Source: Haematococcus lacustris (lineage: Eukaryota > Chlorophyta > Chlorophyceae > Chlamydomonadales > Haematococcaceae). Taken from it: a stretch of 64,000 nucleotides of DNA. Location of the stretch: the NCBI GenBank assembly GCA_030144725.1, contig JASKMD010000021.1:2730277-2794276 (forward strand). Direction: 5' to 3'. Every line of letters starts with the position of its first letter. Position 1 is the first letter of the stretch. Position numbers and translations under genes: made by a program. Below the pieces are notes generated by a model, which ran no database searches, was not told the DNA's origin, and was given only the letters and a program-made list of their open reading frames with translations. Positions 19,967 to 30,654 of this stretch are shown here, one piece after another.

Positions 19967-21790
19967 ATGGACGCCAAGGCAGCGGCCCCCACCGCCCCTT
20001 GCCGCACGGAGGTCACGGGGCCTGGCGCAGTTGCCCATCTCTAGGGTTGGCCAGAACCGTAGCGGCGTATATACGTAGGTACGTATATACAGTATATACG
20101 TAGCGTACCCCGACCACCCTGTATCCGTAGGCACGTCGGTTGACCGTACAATACCGTAGGTTTGACCGTAGTTTTCACGCTTGAACCGTACACGCGACGG
20201 CAAAATCGCGAGATTGCAAAGGACGCAGGACGCACAAGTCACCGTTACTGCCGGTTAGGCCGTAACCGCGGGTCATACATAAGTCGATGCGATACCCGAT
20301 GGCATTCATTGCGTTGGATGATGCATACGAGAGATGTGGCGACCGTATAAGTGCTAGCCGAGCTCACAGCCATGAAGCGGAAGGGCAGCGCCAGCTTCTG
20401 GAATAAGCTTGAGCCCAGCCCAGCCCAGCCCAGCCCAGCCCAGCCCAGCCCAGCCCAGCCCAGCCCAGCCCAGCCCAGTGCTGTCACAAGCATGCCTGGA
20501 GGTGGAGGAGGAGGAGGAGGTGGTGATGTTGTAGAGAAAGCTAGCACGAGGGGATTAAACCGTGCACACATGGTTTACAGAGTAGGAGCACATGGCCACA
20601 CATGCGTGGCACACATGATTGGTCGAGTAGGAGCCCATGGCTGACTACACAACTGCACCCACGGCTGCCACACGAGGGGTTTGGACACATGCTTGGCGCA
20701 CAGAGTAGTTCTAAGCACATTGCTAACGGCATGCATGGCTGGCTGGCATATAGATGTGTCATGACACTGCTATTGGTTATGCTTACCCCTAGCGGGCGTT
20801 TCTATAGTTGTTGTGCACCAAACTACATACTCACTTTTGCAAAATGATGACCCTGCCCCTACGGAATACCCTACGGAACTACGAATACAGTAAATACGTA
20901 TGTATATACCGTCTTTCTAGCCGCCACATACGGATCTGGCCAACCCTACCCATCTCCCAGTCCAGGTGCTTGGTCCCTCCACCGAGCTGGGCACCCGGCT
21001 CGGCACGGTGCGGGTTGGGTCTGGTGAGCTGCAGGGTAGTCAGCCTCCCCGCTGGCTTGACACCGCCGCGAGGGCACCTCCGCGCCCCTACCCGGATGAC
21101 AGGAGGGCTAGGCGGGAGGAGCGGCAGCGGGTGGCTCAGTGTAGGTCGAGGCGAGGCAACACGCAGCCAGCTACCCAGCCAGCCGGAGGGGGGCCTAGCC
21201 GGCGCCGGTATGGCATTCCCTCTTCCGGCTCCAGCTCTGAGGAGTGGGAGGCACGGCGTGCAGGTCACCAGCAAGCCGGCAGGCAGCGTGTTGCGCAGCT
21301 TGGCCATGGGTCCCCACCCGTGCGCCGCTACGGGTTGCTCAGCCCCTCTGCTAGCCTGGCCAGCTCGCTGGGGGCCTCTTGTGACAGCCCTGTAGTTGAG
21401 TCAGCAGGGCCCCGGGAGGGGAGGTTGAGAGTGCCTAAGCGGCAGCAGCCCGAGCAGGCATCTCAGCTTGGGGAGGAGGTCGAGCAGCTCGGTCCTCTGC
21501 CCCTGCGGCCCCCGCTGGCCATCTATTCACGCGAGCCTCGGGTCCTCCTGCGCCGCCCGGGGGCCAAGTTGGCGTGCATTGAGGCCACCCCGCCCCCCCT
21601 CCCGGCCCTCCTCCTTTGCCAGGTCCGCCTCCCCTTCCCAGCCCACCCACCCTCCTCCACACACGCGCAGCCCACGCGGGGGCAAGCCAGGACTAGCCAT
21701 GCAGCGCCCAGGTGTGGCCGCCAGGTTCTTGGCAGTCACCCTCGACGTGCAGGGCCTTGCCCAGCCGCACAAACTGCAGGCCCTGCTTGA
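19967..21790 (+). pseudogene. LINE ORF1, copy 4, split by a hAT-type insertion
   Basis: The ORF1 frame starts at ATG 19967 and is broken after VAHL by an insertion between the duplicated CCCATCTC sites. It resumes at 20957 and continues to 21790. Apart from the insertion and scattered substitutions it matches ORF1 of copies 2 and 3. Confidence 0.55.
20034..20956. mobile_element. Non-autonomous hAT-type DNA transposon with target duplication
   Basis: A 907-bp element (20042-20948) is bounded by perfect 13-bp inverted repeats TAGGGTTGGCCAG/CTGGCCAACCCTA. It is flanked by an 8-bp target duplication CCCATCTC (20034-20041 and 20949-20956). The 8-bp duplication and TAGGG-type ends are characteristic of the hAT superfamily. 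The empty site is visible in LINE copies 1-3, which lack the insertion. No transposase frame exists inside. The interior holds TATA-rich palindromic repeats near 20066-20105, a CCCAG array (20411-20478) and a GGAGGA tract. Confidence 0.9.
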
Positions 21791-24152
21791 CTGGGCCGCT
21801 GACAGCCCGGCGCAAGTGGTGTTCCTCCAAGAGTGCCATAGGGCGGAGAGCGTGTGGCAGTGGGCAGAAGCCCACTCGGGAGCCAAGCCCGCCTGGCGGG
21901 GGCAGTGGTTTTACACCCCTGGCACCGGCAGCTCCCAAGGCTGTCTGGTTTTGGTCAAGCCCTCCACCATCCTCCAGGGGTGCACCCAGGTGCAGCTGCA
22001 GGCAGAGGGGGCCCAGGGGCGGGTGCTGCGGGTAGACGGGGAGCTCGCAGGCAGGCCGGTGTCCCTAGTGTGCGTGTACACCCCGGCGTTGCAGGCAGAG
22101 CGGCCAGCGTTCTACGCAGAGTGCCTCCCCGCTTGCCTGCCGCCAGCCGCCGACCGCCGCCTCCTCCTCATGGGGGGCGACTTCAACTGCATCCTAGCCC
22201 CCGTGGACAGAGTGGGCATCCCGCAGGGCTCGCAGCATGGGGAGGCCTGGGTGGGCAGCCGGGGCCAGGGGGCGGAGCAGCTGCGGCAGCTGGTCGGTGA
22301 GCGGGGGTTGGTGGACCCGTGGCGCCATCTGCACCCCTCCAAGAGAGACCTCACCCACTGCGGCGAGCATTGGCAGACGGGTGCGCGCCTCGACCGGTGG
22401 TACATCTCGGAGGAGTTGGTGCAGTGGCAGATGGACAACGCCATCCAGGGGGTGCTGCCAGTGCCCACCGACCACCGGCCCGTGTCAGTGGCAGTGTGCC
22501 CCCCCGACCTGCCTCTCACCGTCCCCGCTCCCTGGCAGCTGCACCCCGCCCACCTTGACAACCCTGACCTGCTGGACTGCCTCAAGGACTTCCTCCAGGC
22601 GGAAGCACATCACCACGAGGCTGCGAGTCAGCTGGGGCTGCCTAGGGATGGGCACAGGGCCAGGTGGGCCCGCATCAAGCAGGGCATGGCCATGCGGGCC
22701 CAGCTCTTCCTGCGGGCCCAGCGCCGCGCGCTGCGTGACCTGCAGCAGCGCAGGGAGAAGGCGGCTGCAGTGGCCAGGGCTCACCTCGTGCGGCAGCTGG
22801 TGCGGGTGGAGCGAGAGGGGGAGGCTGAGGTGCAGGCGGCGCAGCACCTGGGAGAGGCCGCAGCCCTGGCGGGTGTGGGGGCGAGGGAACAGGGGGCCCA
22901 GCAGTCCCTGCTGGCCAGCGCAGTCCTCGACCAGTACTACGGCGACCGCTCCTCCTTCTACTTCTACCATCGCGACCAGCCCGCGCACACCCCCACCCTC
23001 ATCTCCTCTCTCCAGCTCCCCGGCCAGGCAGGTCAGCCAGCAGACCTCACCACGCCGGCCGGGGTGAAGGCAGCGTGCAGGGCTCTCCAGCAGCACTACT
23101 CAGCCCCCGAGCCAACCGGAGTCTACGCAGCCAAGCCGGTGGACACAGCTGCGCGCACCACGCTGCTCGGTAGCCTCACCTCCCACCTCACCCCCACCCA
23201 GGCCAGGGCTGCCGAGGGCCCCGATGGCAGCCCTATGCTGTCAGAGGAGGAGCTGGGCCGGGCTCTGCAGGGCTGCGCGCACAGCAAGGCCCCGGGGCTA
23301 GATGGGCTGCCCATGGAGGTCTATGACCGGCTGTGGGTGGAGCTGGGGCGGCCGCTGCGGGCCATGTTGCGAGAGGCCCTGGCAGACACCGCTGACCCTG
23401 CCCCGCTGGCTGAGTTCCTGACCGGCATCATCGCCCTCGTGCCCAAGGCTGGCAAGCCGAGGGACCAGGTGGCCGGCTACCGCCCCATCACGCTCCTCAA
23501 CTGCGACGTGCGCCTGGTGGCCAGGGCAGTGGAGGACCGGCTGCAGCTGCCCTTGGACCTGCTGGTGTCCCCCTCTCCATCGGCCTTCATGCTGGGCAGG
23601 GACATCAGCGACAGCGTGCAGTTCCACCTGGGCCTGCTGGAGTACCTGCAGCAGCGGGGCAGCCCAGCCTGGCTGTTGTTGCTGGACCTAGCGGGGGCCT
23701 ATGACAACGTGTCCTGGGGCTTGCTCCAGGACACAATGGAGGCCATGGGGTTCTGCCGGGAGGGGCATGTGCGCTGGGCTCAGCTCCTGCACCGGGGTGC
23801 CACGAGCCAGGTGCTGGTCAACGGCCACCTCACCGACAGCTTCCCCCTTGCGTCGGGGCTGCTGCAGGGCAGCGGGGCCTCCCCGCTCTATTGGTGTATC
23901 GTGCTCCAGCCGCTGGTCAGCTACCTCAGCTCGCCCCAGCTGGCAGGCCGCATCAGCCACCCCACCATCCCCTCCAGCCCTCTGGCCATGCAAAGGGCCT
24001 CCCTGACCCCCGCGCTCCCCTCCAAGGAGTATGCGGACAACCTCACCATTGTGGTGCTCGATCGGGTCAGAGACGGAAACTGTCAATCGCTTTGTGGCAG
24101 CCTCGGACCTGCCTTAGGAACACAGCCCCAACAGCAGCCGCCTCTACCCTAG
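21699..24152 (+). pseudogene. LINE ORF2, copy 4: APE endonuclease plus reverse transcriptase
   Basis: From ATG 21699 the frame encodes 817 residues. Residues 1 to about 240 form an APE-type endonuclease (FLQECHR, GGDFNCIL, DRWYIS, TDHRPV). The RT follows: HSKAPGLDGLPMEVYDRL, then LVPKAGKPRDQVAGYRPITL, then motif A LLLLDLAGAYDNVSW with the catalytic Asp, then LASGLLQGSGASPLYW. Motif C reads EYADNLTIVV, so the second Asp of the usual YADD/FADD box is Asn. Soon after, the frame is lost (stop at 24152) while related C-terminal sequence continues in other frames. The copy has a nearly full-length RT but is probably dead. Confidence 0.85.
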
Positions 24153-24188
24153 CAAGGCCATCTGCGTGATGCCCTGGGGGAGCGAGGG

Positions 24189-25744
24189 GTGGGGCTTCCC
24201 GACCTGGGGGTCACCAGCACGGCCATGCTGGCGGAGATGCTGGCCCAGCTCTGGTCGCCCCGGGTTCGTCCCTGGCAGCCTCCGACCCACAGCCTGCTGG
24301 TAGACACCTCCACGGCCTCAGCACGTGGCTCATCACCGACCCCACCGCCCCCCCCTCGCGAGGCATCAGCCCGCGGCTGCAAGCTCACGTGGCGGCCCTG
24401 GCTGAGCTCAAGCTGTTCCGTGCGGTGCCCCCCGCTAGCCAGTCCTTCTTCTCGGTGCTGGCGGAGCCGCTGTGGTACAACGCGCAAGTCCGCATGAACC
24501 CAGCAGCTAGGGAGGCAGCAGCTGAGCAGGGTTGGACCCACGTCCGCCACGTGAGGGAGGCCCTCCACAGCCCCCAGCTGGAGGGGGAGGCCCGTTGGGT
24601 TGCGGACCTGGTCAGGGCTTGCCTCCCCGAGCCCTGGCAGGGCATGGTGGACCGCCTGCAGCCTCCACAGCCGGAGTGGGAGTGCCTGAGGGTTGGGCCA
24701 GGGGTGGGGTTTGTGATGCGGCGCACCCCCCTGCTCCAGCCCTCCCACTGGGTGGGCCCCAACCGCCGCCTCTACCCCCTAGACCCCACAGGGCAGGGGC
24801 CCCTAGGGGCTTTCTGGGCGGAGGGAGGGGCGGCCTTGGAGCCAGCTGCGGTGGCCCGGCTCAACAAGCCCAGCTACAGGCTGACTCCGGAGGAGCGAGC
24901 CACCCACCTCCGCCCTCTACCCGCCCAGCGTCATGAGGCGCAGGAGCAGGCTCAAGGGCCGGAGCAAGGAGGAGCCAGGGCGGTTGGCAGGGGCGGGGGG
25001 CGGGCAAGGGGGCGGGGCAGGGGCAGGGGGCGTGGGCGTGGAGGAGGTGGAGGGCGTAGGGGAGCAGGGTGAGGGGCGGGAGGGCAGGCTGCCGACCCAG
25101 CTGAGGAGGAGCCTGGCACCTGGCCTAAGGAGGAGTGGCTCTTGGGCCCCTGGGCTCACCTGCAGCTGGACCCTCAGGTGTGGGGCATGGGCACCACCAC
25201 CCTGCTGGACTTCTCTGTCAAGCATGCCAGGGTGCGCCTCCACCAGCTCCAGCGCGTCAGTGCCGACCCCCTCTACCCACCAGGTGGGGGCCTGTGGCCA
25301 GCGCTGTGGGGTGTGCGCCCCCGGGCAGCGGGCGAACCGGAGGTGGCAGCGGTGGCTGATGGAGCCCTGAGGGAGCTGGAGCTCAAGTGGGAGGCCAGCG
25401 CGCAGCAGGTGGCAGGCCAGGGGGCAGCGGGGGAGCGGGAGCAGCAGGGCAGGGATGTGGAGGAGCGGCTCCCCTGGTTCAAGGGCAAGGACCCGGAGCT
25501 GGACGCTGCCCACTTCGACCAGCTGTGGCCCGAAGCGTTGGGGGCCTGCTTTGCCAAGCAGCCTAGGAGGGAGCGGAGGGGAGGGCAGGAGGGGGCAGAG
25601 GGGAGGGTTGGGGCAGGAGGAGTGGAGGAGGAGAGGGCAGCAGGGAGGCCTAGGCATGGGGAGGGCAGGGCGCAGGGGGGGGGAGAGCTAGTGGTTCGCC
25701 TCTCCTTGCAGTTGCCCGTCCCCTTCCCCCTCGAGCCAGCCTGA
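24189..25744 (+). pseudogene. LINE ORF2 C-terminal remnant, copy 4
   Basis: Downstream of the broken RT, GLPDLGVTSTAMLAEMLAQL resembles the post-RT region of L1-type elements. The frame then changes, giving LAEPLWYNAQV and a Gly/Arg-rich tract with the shared in-frame TGA at 25070-25072. A final block contains LPWFKGKDPELD. At least two frame changes and one stop separate these pieces from the RT. Confidence 0.6.
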
Positions 25745-25985
25745 GCTGCAGGGTTGCTGGTGGGGGCTTAGTGCGTTCCGTGGGTGGGGTGGGCTAGGCT
25801 TCGGGGGGTTGTCTGGGTGTCAGGATACCGGGGGTTGAGGTGGTCTTGGTTTGAGCGGTGGGGGTAGAGGTCTAGGTTTCAGGTCGAGGGGCGGGGCTTG
25901 GGCTCGTGTGGGTAGTTTTGTGGGGAGGGTCTGGGGAGGTGTGTAGAGCTAGGGTGGAGGGCGTTGGTGTGAGGGAGTGTCTTGA

Positions 25986-26485
25986 NNNNNNNNNNNNNNN
26001 NNNNNNNNNNNNNNNNNNNNNNNNNNNNNNNNNNNNNNNNNNNNNNNNNNNNNNNNNNNNNNNNNNNNNNNNNNNNNNNNNNNNNNNNNNNNNNNNNNNN
26101 NNNNNNNNNNNNNNNNNNNNNNNNNNNNNNNNNNNNNNNNNNNNNNNNNNNNNNNNNNNNNNNNNNNNNNNNNNNNNNNNNNNNNNNNNNNNNNNNNNNN
26201 NNNNNNNNNNNNNNNNNNNNNNNNNNNNNNNNNNNNNNNNNNNNNNNNNNNNNNNNNNNNNNNNNNNNNNNNNNNNNNNNNNNNNNNNNNNNNNNNNNNN
26301 NNNNNNNNNNNNNNNNNNNNNNNNNNNNNNNNNNNNNNNNNNNNNNNNNNNNNNNNNNNNNNNNNNNNNNNNNNNNNNNNNNNNNNNNNNNNNNNNNNNN
26401 NNNNNNNNNNNNNNNNNNNNNNNNNNNNNNNNNNNNNNNNNNNNNNNNNNNNNNNNNNNNNNNNNNNNNNNNNNNNNNNNNNNNN
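25986..26485. other. Assembly gap (500 N)
   Basis: Exactly 500 N, a conventional placeholder length. Sequence to the left is the 3' UTR of LINE copy 4, and sequence to the right is unrelated low-complexity DNA. The true gap size and any further LINE copies are unknown. Confidence 0.99.
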
Positions 26486-27029
26486 ACCCCCCACTCCCCC
26501 TCTCCCATGGAGCAAGCAGTGAGTGGCTAGCCTCTTCTCCCTCCTCCCCCTCACCTCCTCCCCCTCACCTCCTTCCCTCACACCCCCCTCCTCCTCCTCT
26601 CCCTCACCCTTACCCAGGCCAGGAGTGCACACCCTCACCCTCACCCTTGGTGGCACCACCTGCCAGACCCACCACTCCCCAGGAGGCGCAACCAAGAGGA
26701 GCAGCCAAGAGCAGCAGCCAGGAGCGGCAGCCAGGAGCAGCAGCTAGGAGCGGCAGCCAGGAGTGGCAGCCAGGAGGCATGGGCAAGGCAAGTGGTTGGC
26801 CAAGGCCAAGAGGCCCATGCCCCCCACAGCCAGGAGGCACAGCCAGGAGGGAGGAGCAGCAGCCAACAAGGAGGCAGCAAGGAGTCAGCAATGGCACATG
26901 GAGATAACAGTGAGTGGCCAGCCCCTTGCACATCAGTGGCCCCCATTGCCCAGCCTTACCGTGAGCAGTCCCTTGTTGCTTGCAGGTGTGACGGTCACAC
27001 GCCCACCCCTTGCCCACCCCACCCCTCCC
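26486..27029. repeat. Low-complexity region with minisatellites
   Basis: CTCC-rich low-complexity DNA with a GGAGCRGCAGCCA-type minisatellite at about 26695-26780. No convincing gene is visible. Confidence 0.6.
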
Positions 27030-27207
27030 CTATCCCACCCCACCCCACCCCACCCCACCCCACCCCACCCCACCCCACCCCACCCCACCCCACCCCACCC
27101 CACCCCACCCCACCCCACCCCACCCCACCCCACCCCACCCCACCCCACCCCACCCCACCCCACCCCACCCCACCCCACCCCACCCCACCCCACCCCACCC
27201 CACCCCA
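27030..27207. repeat. CCCAC/CACCC pentanucleotide satellite
   Basis: About 35 near-perfect pentanucleotide units. No coding meaning is inferred. Confidence 0.95.
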
Positions 27208-28130
27208 GCAAACGGTAAGTGGCCAGCATGAAGCAGATTTGTGGCTCTTGGTACCAAGCCTGATGGCTAGCATGCCCCTTGTTTGCTGCAGGTCTAATGG
27301 CCACACCCTTCCCTTGTCCTTCCCCTTACCCACAAACTCACCCGTGTCGCTCCGCTTCCCCCCTCCTGCGCTACACTGCAGCCCCTCCCCTACCTTACCC
27401 TCACCTTACCCGACTTCCACCACCACCTCCCAAGCCATCAATAGCAGCCCAGGGCAGCAGCCCGGAGCAGCAGCCTGGAGCGGCAGCTAGGAGTGGCAGC
27501 CATGAGGTGGTACATGACGTGTGTAGCCATGAGCCAGCTGCCATGTGGCAGGTGTTGCAAGGCATGAGCAACAAGGAGCCTTAAGAGAGCAACAAGGAGC
27601 CAGCTGCTATGGGGCAGGTGGTGCAAGGCATGATCAGCCAAGAGGCAGCTGCAGCCCTTCCCTTATCCCAAGCAATGAGACAGCTGCCATGTGGCAGGTG
27701 TGGCAAGGCATGTGTAGCCCTGAGTCAGCTGCCATGTGTCATGAGGTGCATGGCTTCGTTAGCCATGTGTTTGCTGCTGTTCGTCATGAGTATATAGTTT
27801 GAGTAGCCATTAGTCAACTGGTATGAGACGAGCAATGCATGGCGTGTGTAGCAGTGTGTCAGTTGCTATGAGATGCTATGAGGTGCATGAGGTTGCTATG
27901 AGGTGCATGGCGTGTGCAGCCCTGAGTCTAGTGGCTTGTGTCATGTGGTGCATGCCTGGCAGCACCAGTTTCAGAGTGCAAACAGCAGTTGTTAGCCATG
28001 AGTCAGTTTGTGTGCTAGGCATGACTCTAATGGTGATGCCGTGTGATGTTACATTGATGTAGGAGGCCACATGTGGCAGCAGATGTCAGCAGGCATGTAG
28101 GTTGTAAGCCAATGCTGACTATACACTCAT
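27208..28130. repeat. Degenerate minisatellite region, no gene seen
   Basis: Diverged repeats built around GCTGCCATGTGGCAGG and GGCATGTGTAGCC motifs fill this stretch. The reading frames in it are short and repeat-derived. Confidence 0.5.
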
Positions 28131-28560
28131 GCTTTGATACCCTGTGCACGGTCTATGAAACCCTGCACTAGGTCTTTGAAACCTTGTGCAAGGTCAACGA
28201 AACCCTGCACACGGTCAGAAACGCCTAGGAACTGAGCCACACCAAACCCTGTGCACGGTCTATGAAACCCTGCACTACGTCGATGAAACCCTGTACTAGG
28301 TCTTTGAAACCCTGCACACGGTCAGCGAAACCCTGCACACGGTCAGAAACGCCTAGGAACTGAGCCACACCAAACCTTGTGCACGGTCTATGAAACCCTG
28401 TGCATGGTCTTTGAAACCCTGTGCACGGTTTGTGAAACCCTGCACACGGTCTATGAAACGCTGCACAAGGTCAGGAACTGGCTTGACGGCCACCTAGGGG
28501 CTGAGCCAGTTGAAACCCTGTGCACGGTTTGGCGAAACCCTGCACAAGGTTTGACCGCTT
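28131..28560. repeat. 21-bp-type tandem repeats with higher-order structure
   Basis: Repeats of the form GAAACCCTGYRCACGGTCTAT recur throughout. A longer block containing CGCCTAGGAACTGAGCCACACC appears at about 28220 and 28350, so the array has a higher-order period. No gene is seen between here and 28690. Confidence 0.75.
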
Positions 28561-28694
28561 CAGCTAAAGGCCGATTACAGCCCAACCACGTCGATTAAAA
28601 TCATGAAACATATGGCGATGGGACGGCCTTTGAAAGGGCTATCTGCAGTCCCCCTTAACTAAAATCGCCGACTCGGCCTTATTCTCCACGAGTG

Positions 28695-28817
28695 CGGCCT
28701 CCGGGGATCGAACCCGAATGGTGGGCAGCAGTACAGCCCACCACTTAACCTGCCTGTATCACACTTCAGCAGTGACACTAGCGCCGATCCGCTTAGTGCA
28801 GAATCGGAACGCTACAT
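28695..28817 (-). repeat. tRNA-like (SINE-like) 123-bp repeat, copy 2
   Basis: Same sequence and orientation as 3243-3365, with the same A-box-like and B-box-like motifs. It interrupts a Ty3 protease frame at 28817. No target-site duplication was recognised. Confidence 0.6.
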
Positions 28818-29080
28818 GTAAGAGGCCATTCTGAAACGTGCATTAGGAATCATGGCTGTGCTCTGCTGTTGGTGACCATCAGCTAGCCTGATCATGTCAG
28901 GGTCGTGTTTGCTGGCTGCCTGGATGTCAAACCTGTGGCAGAATTGCTCATCGATGAACGAAGCTGACGCTCCTCCATCAATGAGAATGCGCACGGGGTG
29001 TTTGTGAAATGTGCCAGCGAGAATGAGTAAGTCTGCGCGCTGGTCTGCGGAGTTGCTGAGCTTGGTTATGCTGAAGCGTG
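28818..29080 (-). pseudogene. Retrotransposon aspartic protease fragment
   Basis: The frame reads LILAGTFHKHPVRILIDGG and then ASASFIDEQFCHRF. The active-site triad is D-G-G-A rather than D-S/T-G-A; related plant elements also show an IDGG variant. The frame ends within the adjoining tRNA-like repeat. Confidence 0.65.
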
Positions 29081-29250
29081 GTAGTGCAGGTGCAGTGGGT
29101 GCCGGAAGTATGTTTGTCTCCGTGTCGCTGGGTAGACAAGAGACCTCCGCACTGGGGTCGGTTCTGTGCTGAGGATTGGAATGGGTGCGATGGATGCCTT
29201 GGGTGACGCGGGTTGGTTTGGAGTTGTTTCAAGTGACTGTGGTACCGCGC

Positions 29251-29856
29251 TTACTTCTCGCCGGACGGCATCGGCTCCATGTAGTTTTTTGCGAGTGGCT
29301 TCTTGTTAGGATGTGTGCAGTCACGATACACATGACCTTTCTCGCGGCAGAACGTGCACTGGTTGTTCATGTTGTAATGTGCTTTTTCCTCGGGGGTCAA
29401 TGGTTTGTGCGGTGCACGCGTGAAAGGGGCCGGAGTGGATGCAGAAGCTGGGTTGTGCCTTGGGCGAGATGATGTGAAACCGTATTGCATTGCTCCTAGC
29501 TGCATGGGTACAGCGGTAGAAATGCCAGCATCCCGGTAAGCGGAATCATGTGCCACAGCAATCTCCACAGCCTGTGAGAAGCTGGTGGGATTCTGGATGT
29601 CGACAAGTGCACGCAGTGGTGGGTGAAGGCCCTGTCGGAACCTGTCCAGTTTCTCTCCTTCGTGCATGTCAGGGATCCGCATGTAAAGTGAGCGTAGGTG
29701 AGTGGCGAATGATACTGCTGTCTGGTGAGGTTTCTGACGTGAGACGTGTAGCTGATCTCTGGCTTTGGATTCATCAGACTCTGGTTTTGAATGCTGCTTT
29801 GAGGGCAGCTGCAAAATCTGCCCATGAAGTGAAGCTGGTCTCCGTCTTGATGGCAC
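29251..29856 (-). pseudogene. Ty3 gag, C-terminal part with zinc knuckle
   Basis: Continues the gag capsid (SDESKARDQLHVSRQKPHQ, then LDRFRQGLHPPLRALV). It ends with one zinc knuckle CTFCREKGHVYRDC (CX2CX4HX4C). It is in the +1 frame relative to the upstream gag half; the two halves overlap around 29774-29830. Confidence 0.7.
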
Positions 29857-30241
29857 GATACCAGGCGCTAGCCATGCCTGATAGCCTTACACTTGTTGAG
29901 ACAATCTTTTGTTGTTCGCTTGCACCAGGGTAGAGTGAAAAAACCTCATCAACTTGAAAGAGGAACGCATTGACGTCACCCTTGCCCTCATACACCGCCA
30001 CGTCATTAAGCTTGATCAAGCCTACAAACTGATGCTGATCTGACGGTGGTGTGCACTGCACCTCTACCCTAGGGGCAGGGGCAGGTGGTGGTGCGGTGTG
30101 AGGTGGCTGGGCAGCGGCAGATTGTGCTTGGACGAACAGTGTTAGATTCTCCGTGAGGGCACGGAGGTGGGTTTCTATGTTGTGGGACAAAGTGTTCACC
30201 GCATTCAGAACGGTGTGTGTATCTGGCATGTCACCCTCCAT
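29774..30241 (-). pseudogene. Ty3 gag, N-terminal part
   Basis: A 155-residue frame beginning MEGDMPDTHTVLNAVNTL. The capsid-like core includes FLFQVDEVFSLYPGAS and GMASAWYRAIKTETSFTSW. It stops at UGA in the context GUC UGA U, while the homologous continuation is in the +1 frame. An indel is the simplest explanation; a programmed +1 shift is the alternative. Confidence 0.7.
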
Positions 30242-30654
30242 TATGTGTGCCTGGCTGCCTTGGCTGCCTGGCGGCGCTGAGCTGCTATGTGATTGCTATT
30301 CACAGCCGGGGCTGGTGGTGGGGTGGTGATAGGGGGAGGCAATGGGTAAGTTGTGGGTGCCTTCCCTAATGCAATGGTAGTGATAATGTGCTGCTGTGCC
30401 GCTAATTGCTGTCGAAGCTCACGGTTGACAGCGTGTTGGTAATCTGCGGCTGCTCGAAACTGGGCGCACTTTGGGCACGGATTGGAAGTCTGGCTCGGGC
30501 GGTGGTGGGGTAGCGGTGGTTCCGCTGGGACCGTTGGCGGTACTGCCGGCGGTACCACTCGACCTTGTGAGAAGTCTGGAACGGGGATTGGAGTCCTCCT
30601 CTTAGGGGCAGCGTTCACTGCAAAAAGCAGGTCACCAAGAATTGGGTAAATCAC
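30241..30654 (-). CDS. Small ORF upstream of Ty3 gag
   Basis: A 137-residue Pro-rich frame with a CPKC motif and a short helical segment (AVNRELRQQLAAQQH). Its UAA overlaps the gag AUG as UAAUG, an arrangement seen where ribosomes terminate and reinitiate. No family was recognised. It may be part of gag or an unrelated leader ORF. Confidence 0.4.
   Translation of the reverse strand: MIYPILGDLLFAVNAAPKRRTPIPVPDFSQGRVVPPAVPPTVPAEPPLPHHRPSQTSNPCPKCAQFRAAADYQHAVNRELRQQLAAQQHIITTIALGKAPTTYPLPPPITTPPPAPAVNSNHIAAQRRQAAKAARHT

Larger units (their letters stand above)
19021..25985 (+). mobile_element. Non-LTR retrotransposon (LINE), tandem copy 4 (RT core retained)
   Basis: This copy keeps the two RT segments lost from copies 1-3 and is the best model of the parent element. 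A 907-bp hAT-type element interrupts its ORF1. The 3' UTR after about 25820 is more diverged than in the other copies. The assembly gap cuts it about 100 bases before the expected 3' end. Confidence 0.85.
28818..30654 (-). mobile_element. Ty3/gypsy retrotransposon fragment (gag and protease only)
   Basis: A second, different Ty3-like family on the minus strand. It contains an upstream ORF, a gag split by a frame change, a zinc knuckle and an aspartic protease. It stops at the tRNA-like repeat and no RT is present. The 5' LTR was not identified. Confidence 0.75.

Noticed and set aside
25906..26695. Reading frames spanning the N gap
   Set aside because: They consist mainly of unknown residues and join unrelated flanks.
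26933..27333. Long frames with repeated Gly-Val-Gly-Trp or Pro-Thr-Pro-His
   Set aside because: All come from the CCCAC satellite and have no non-repeat domain.
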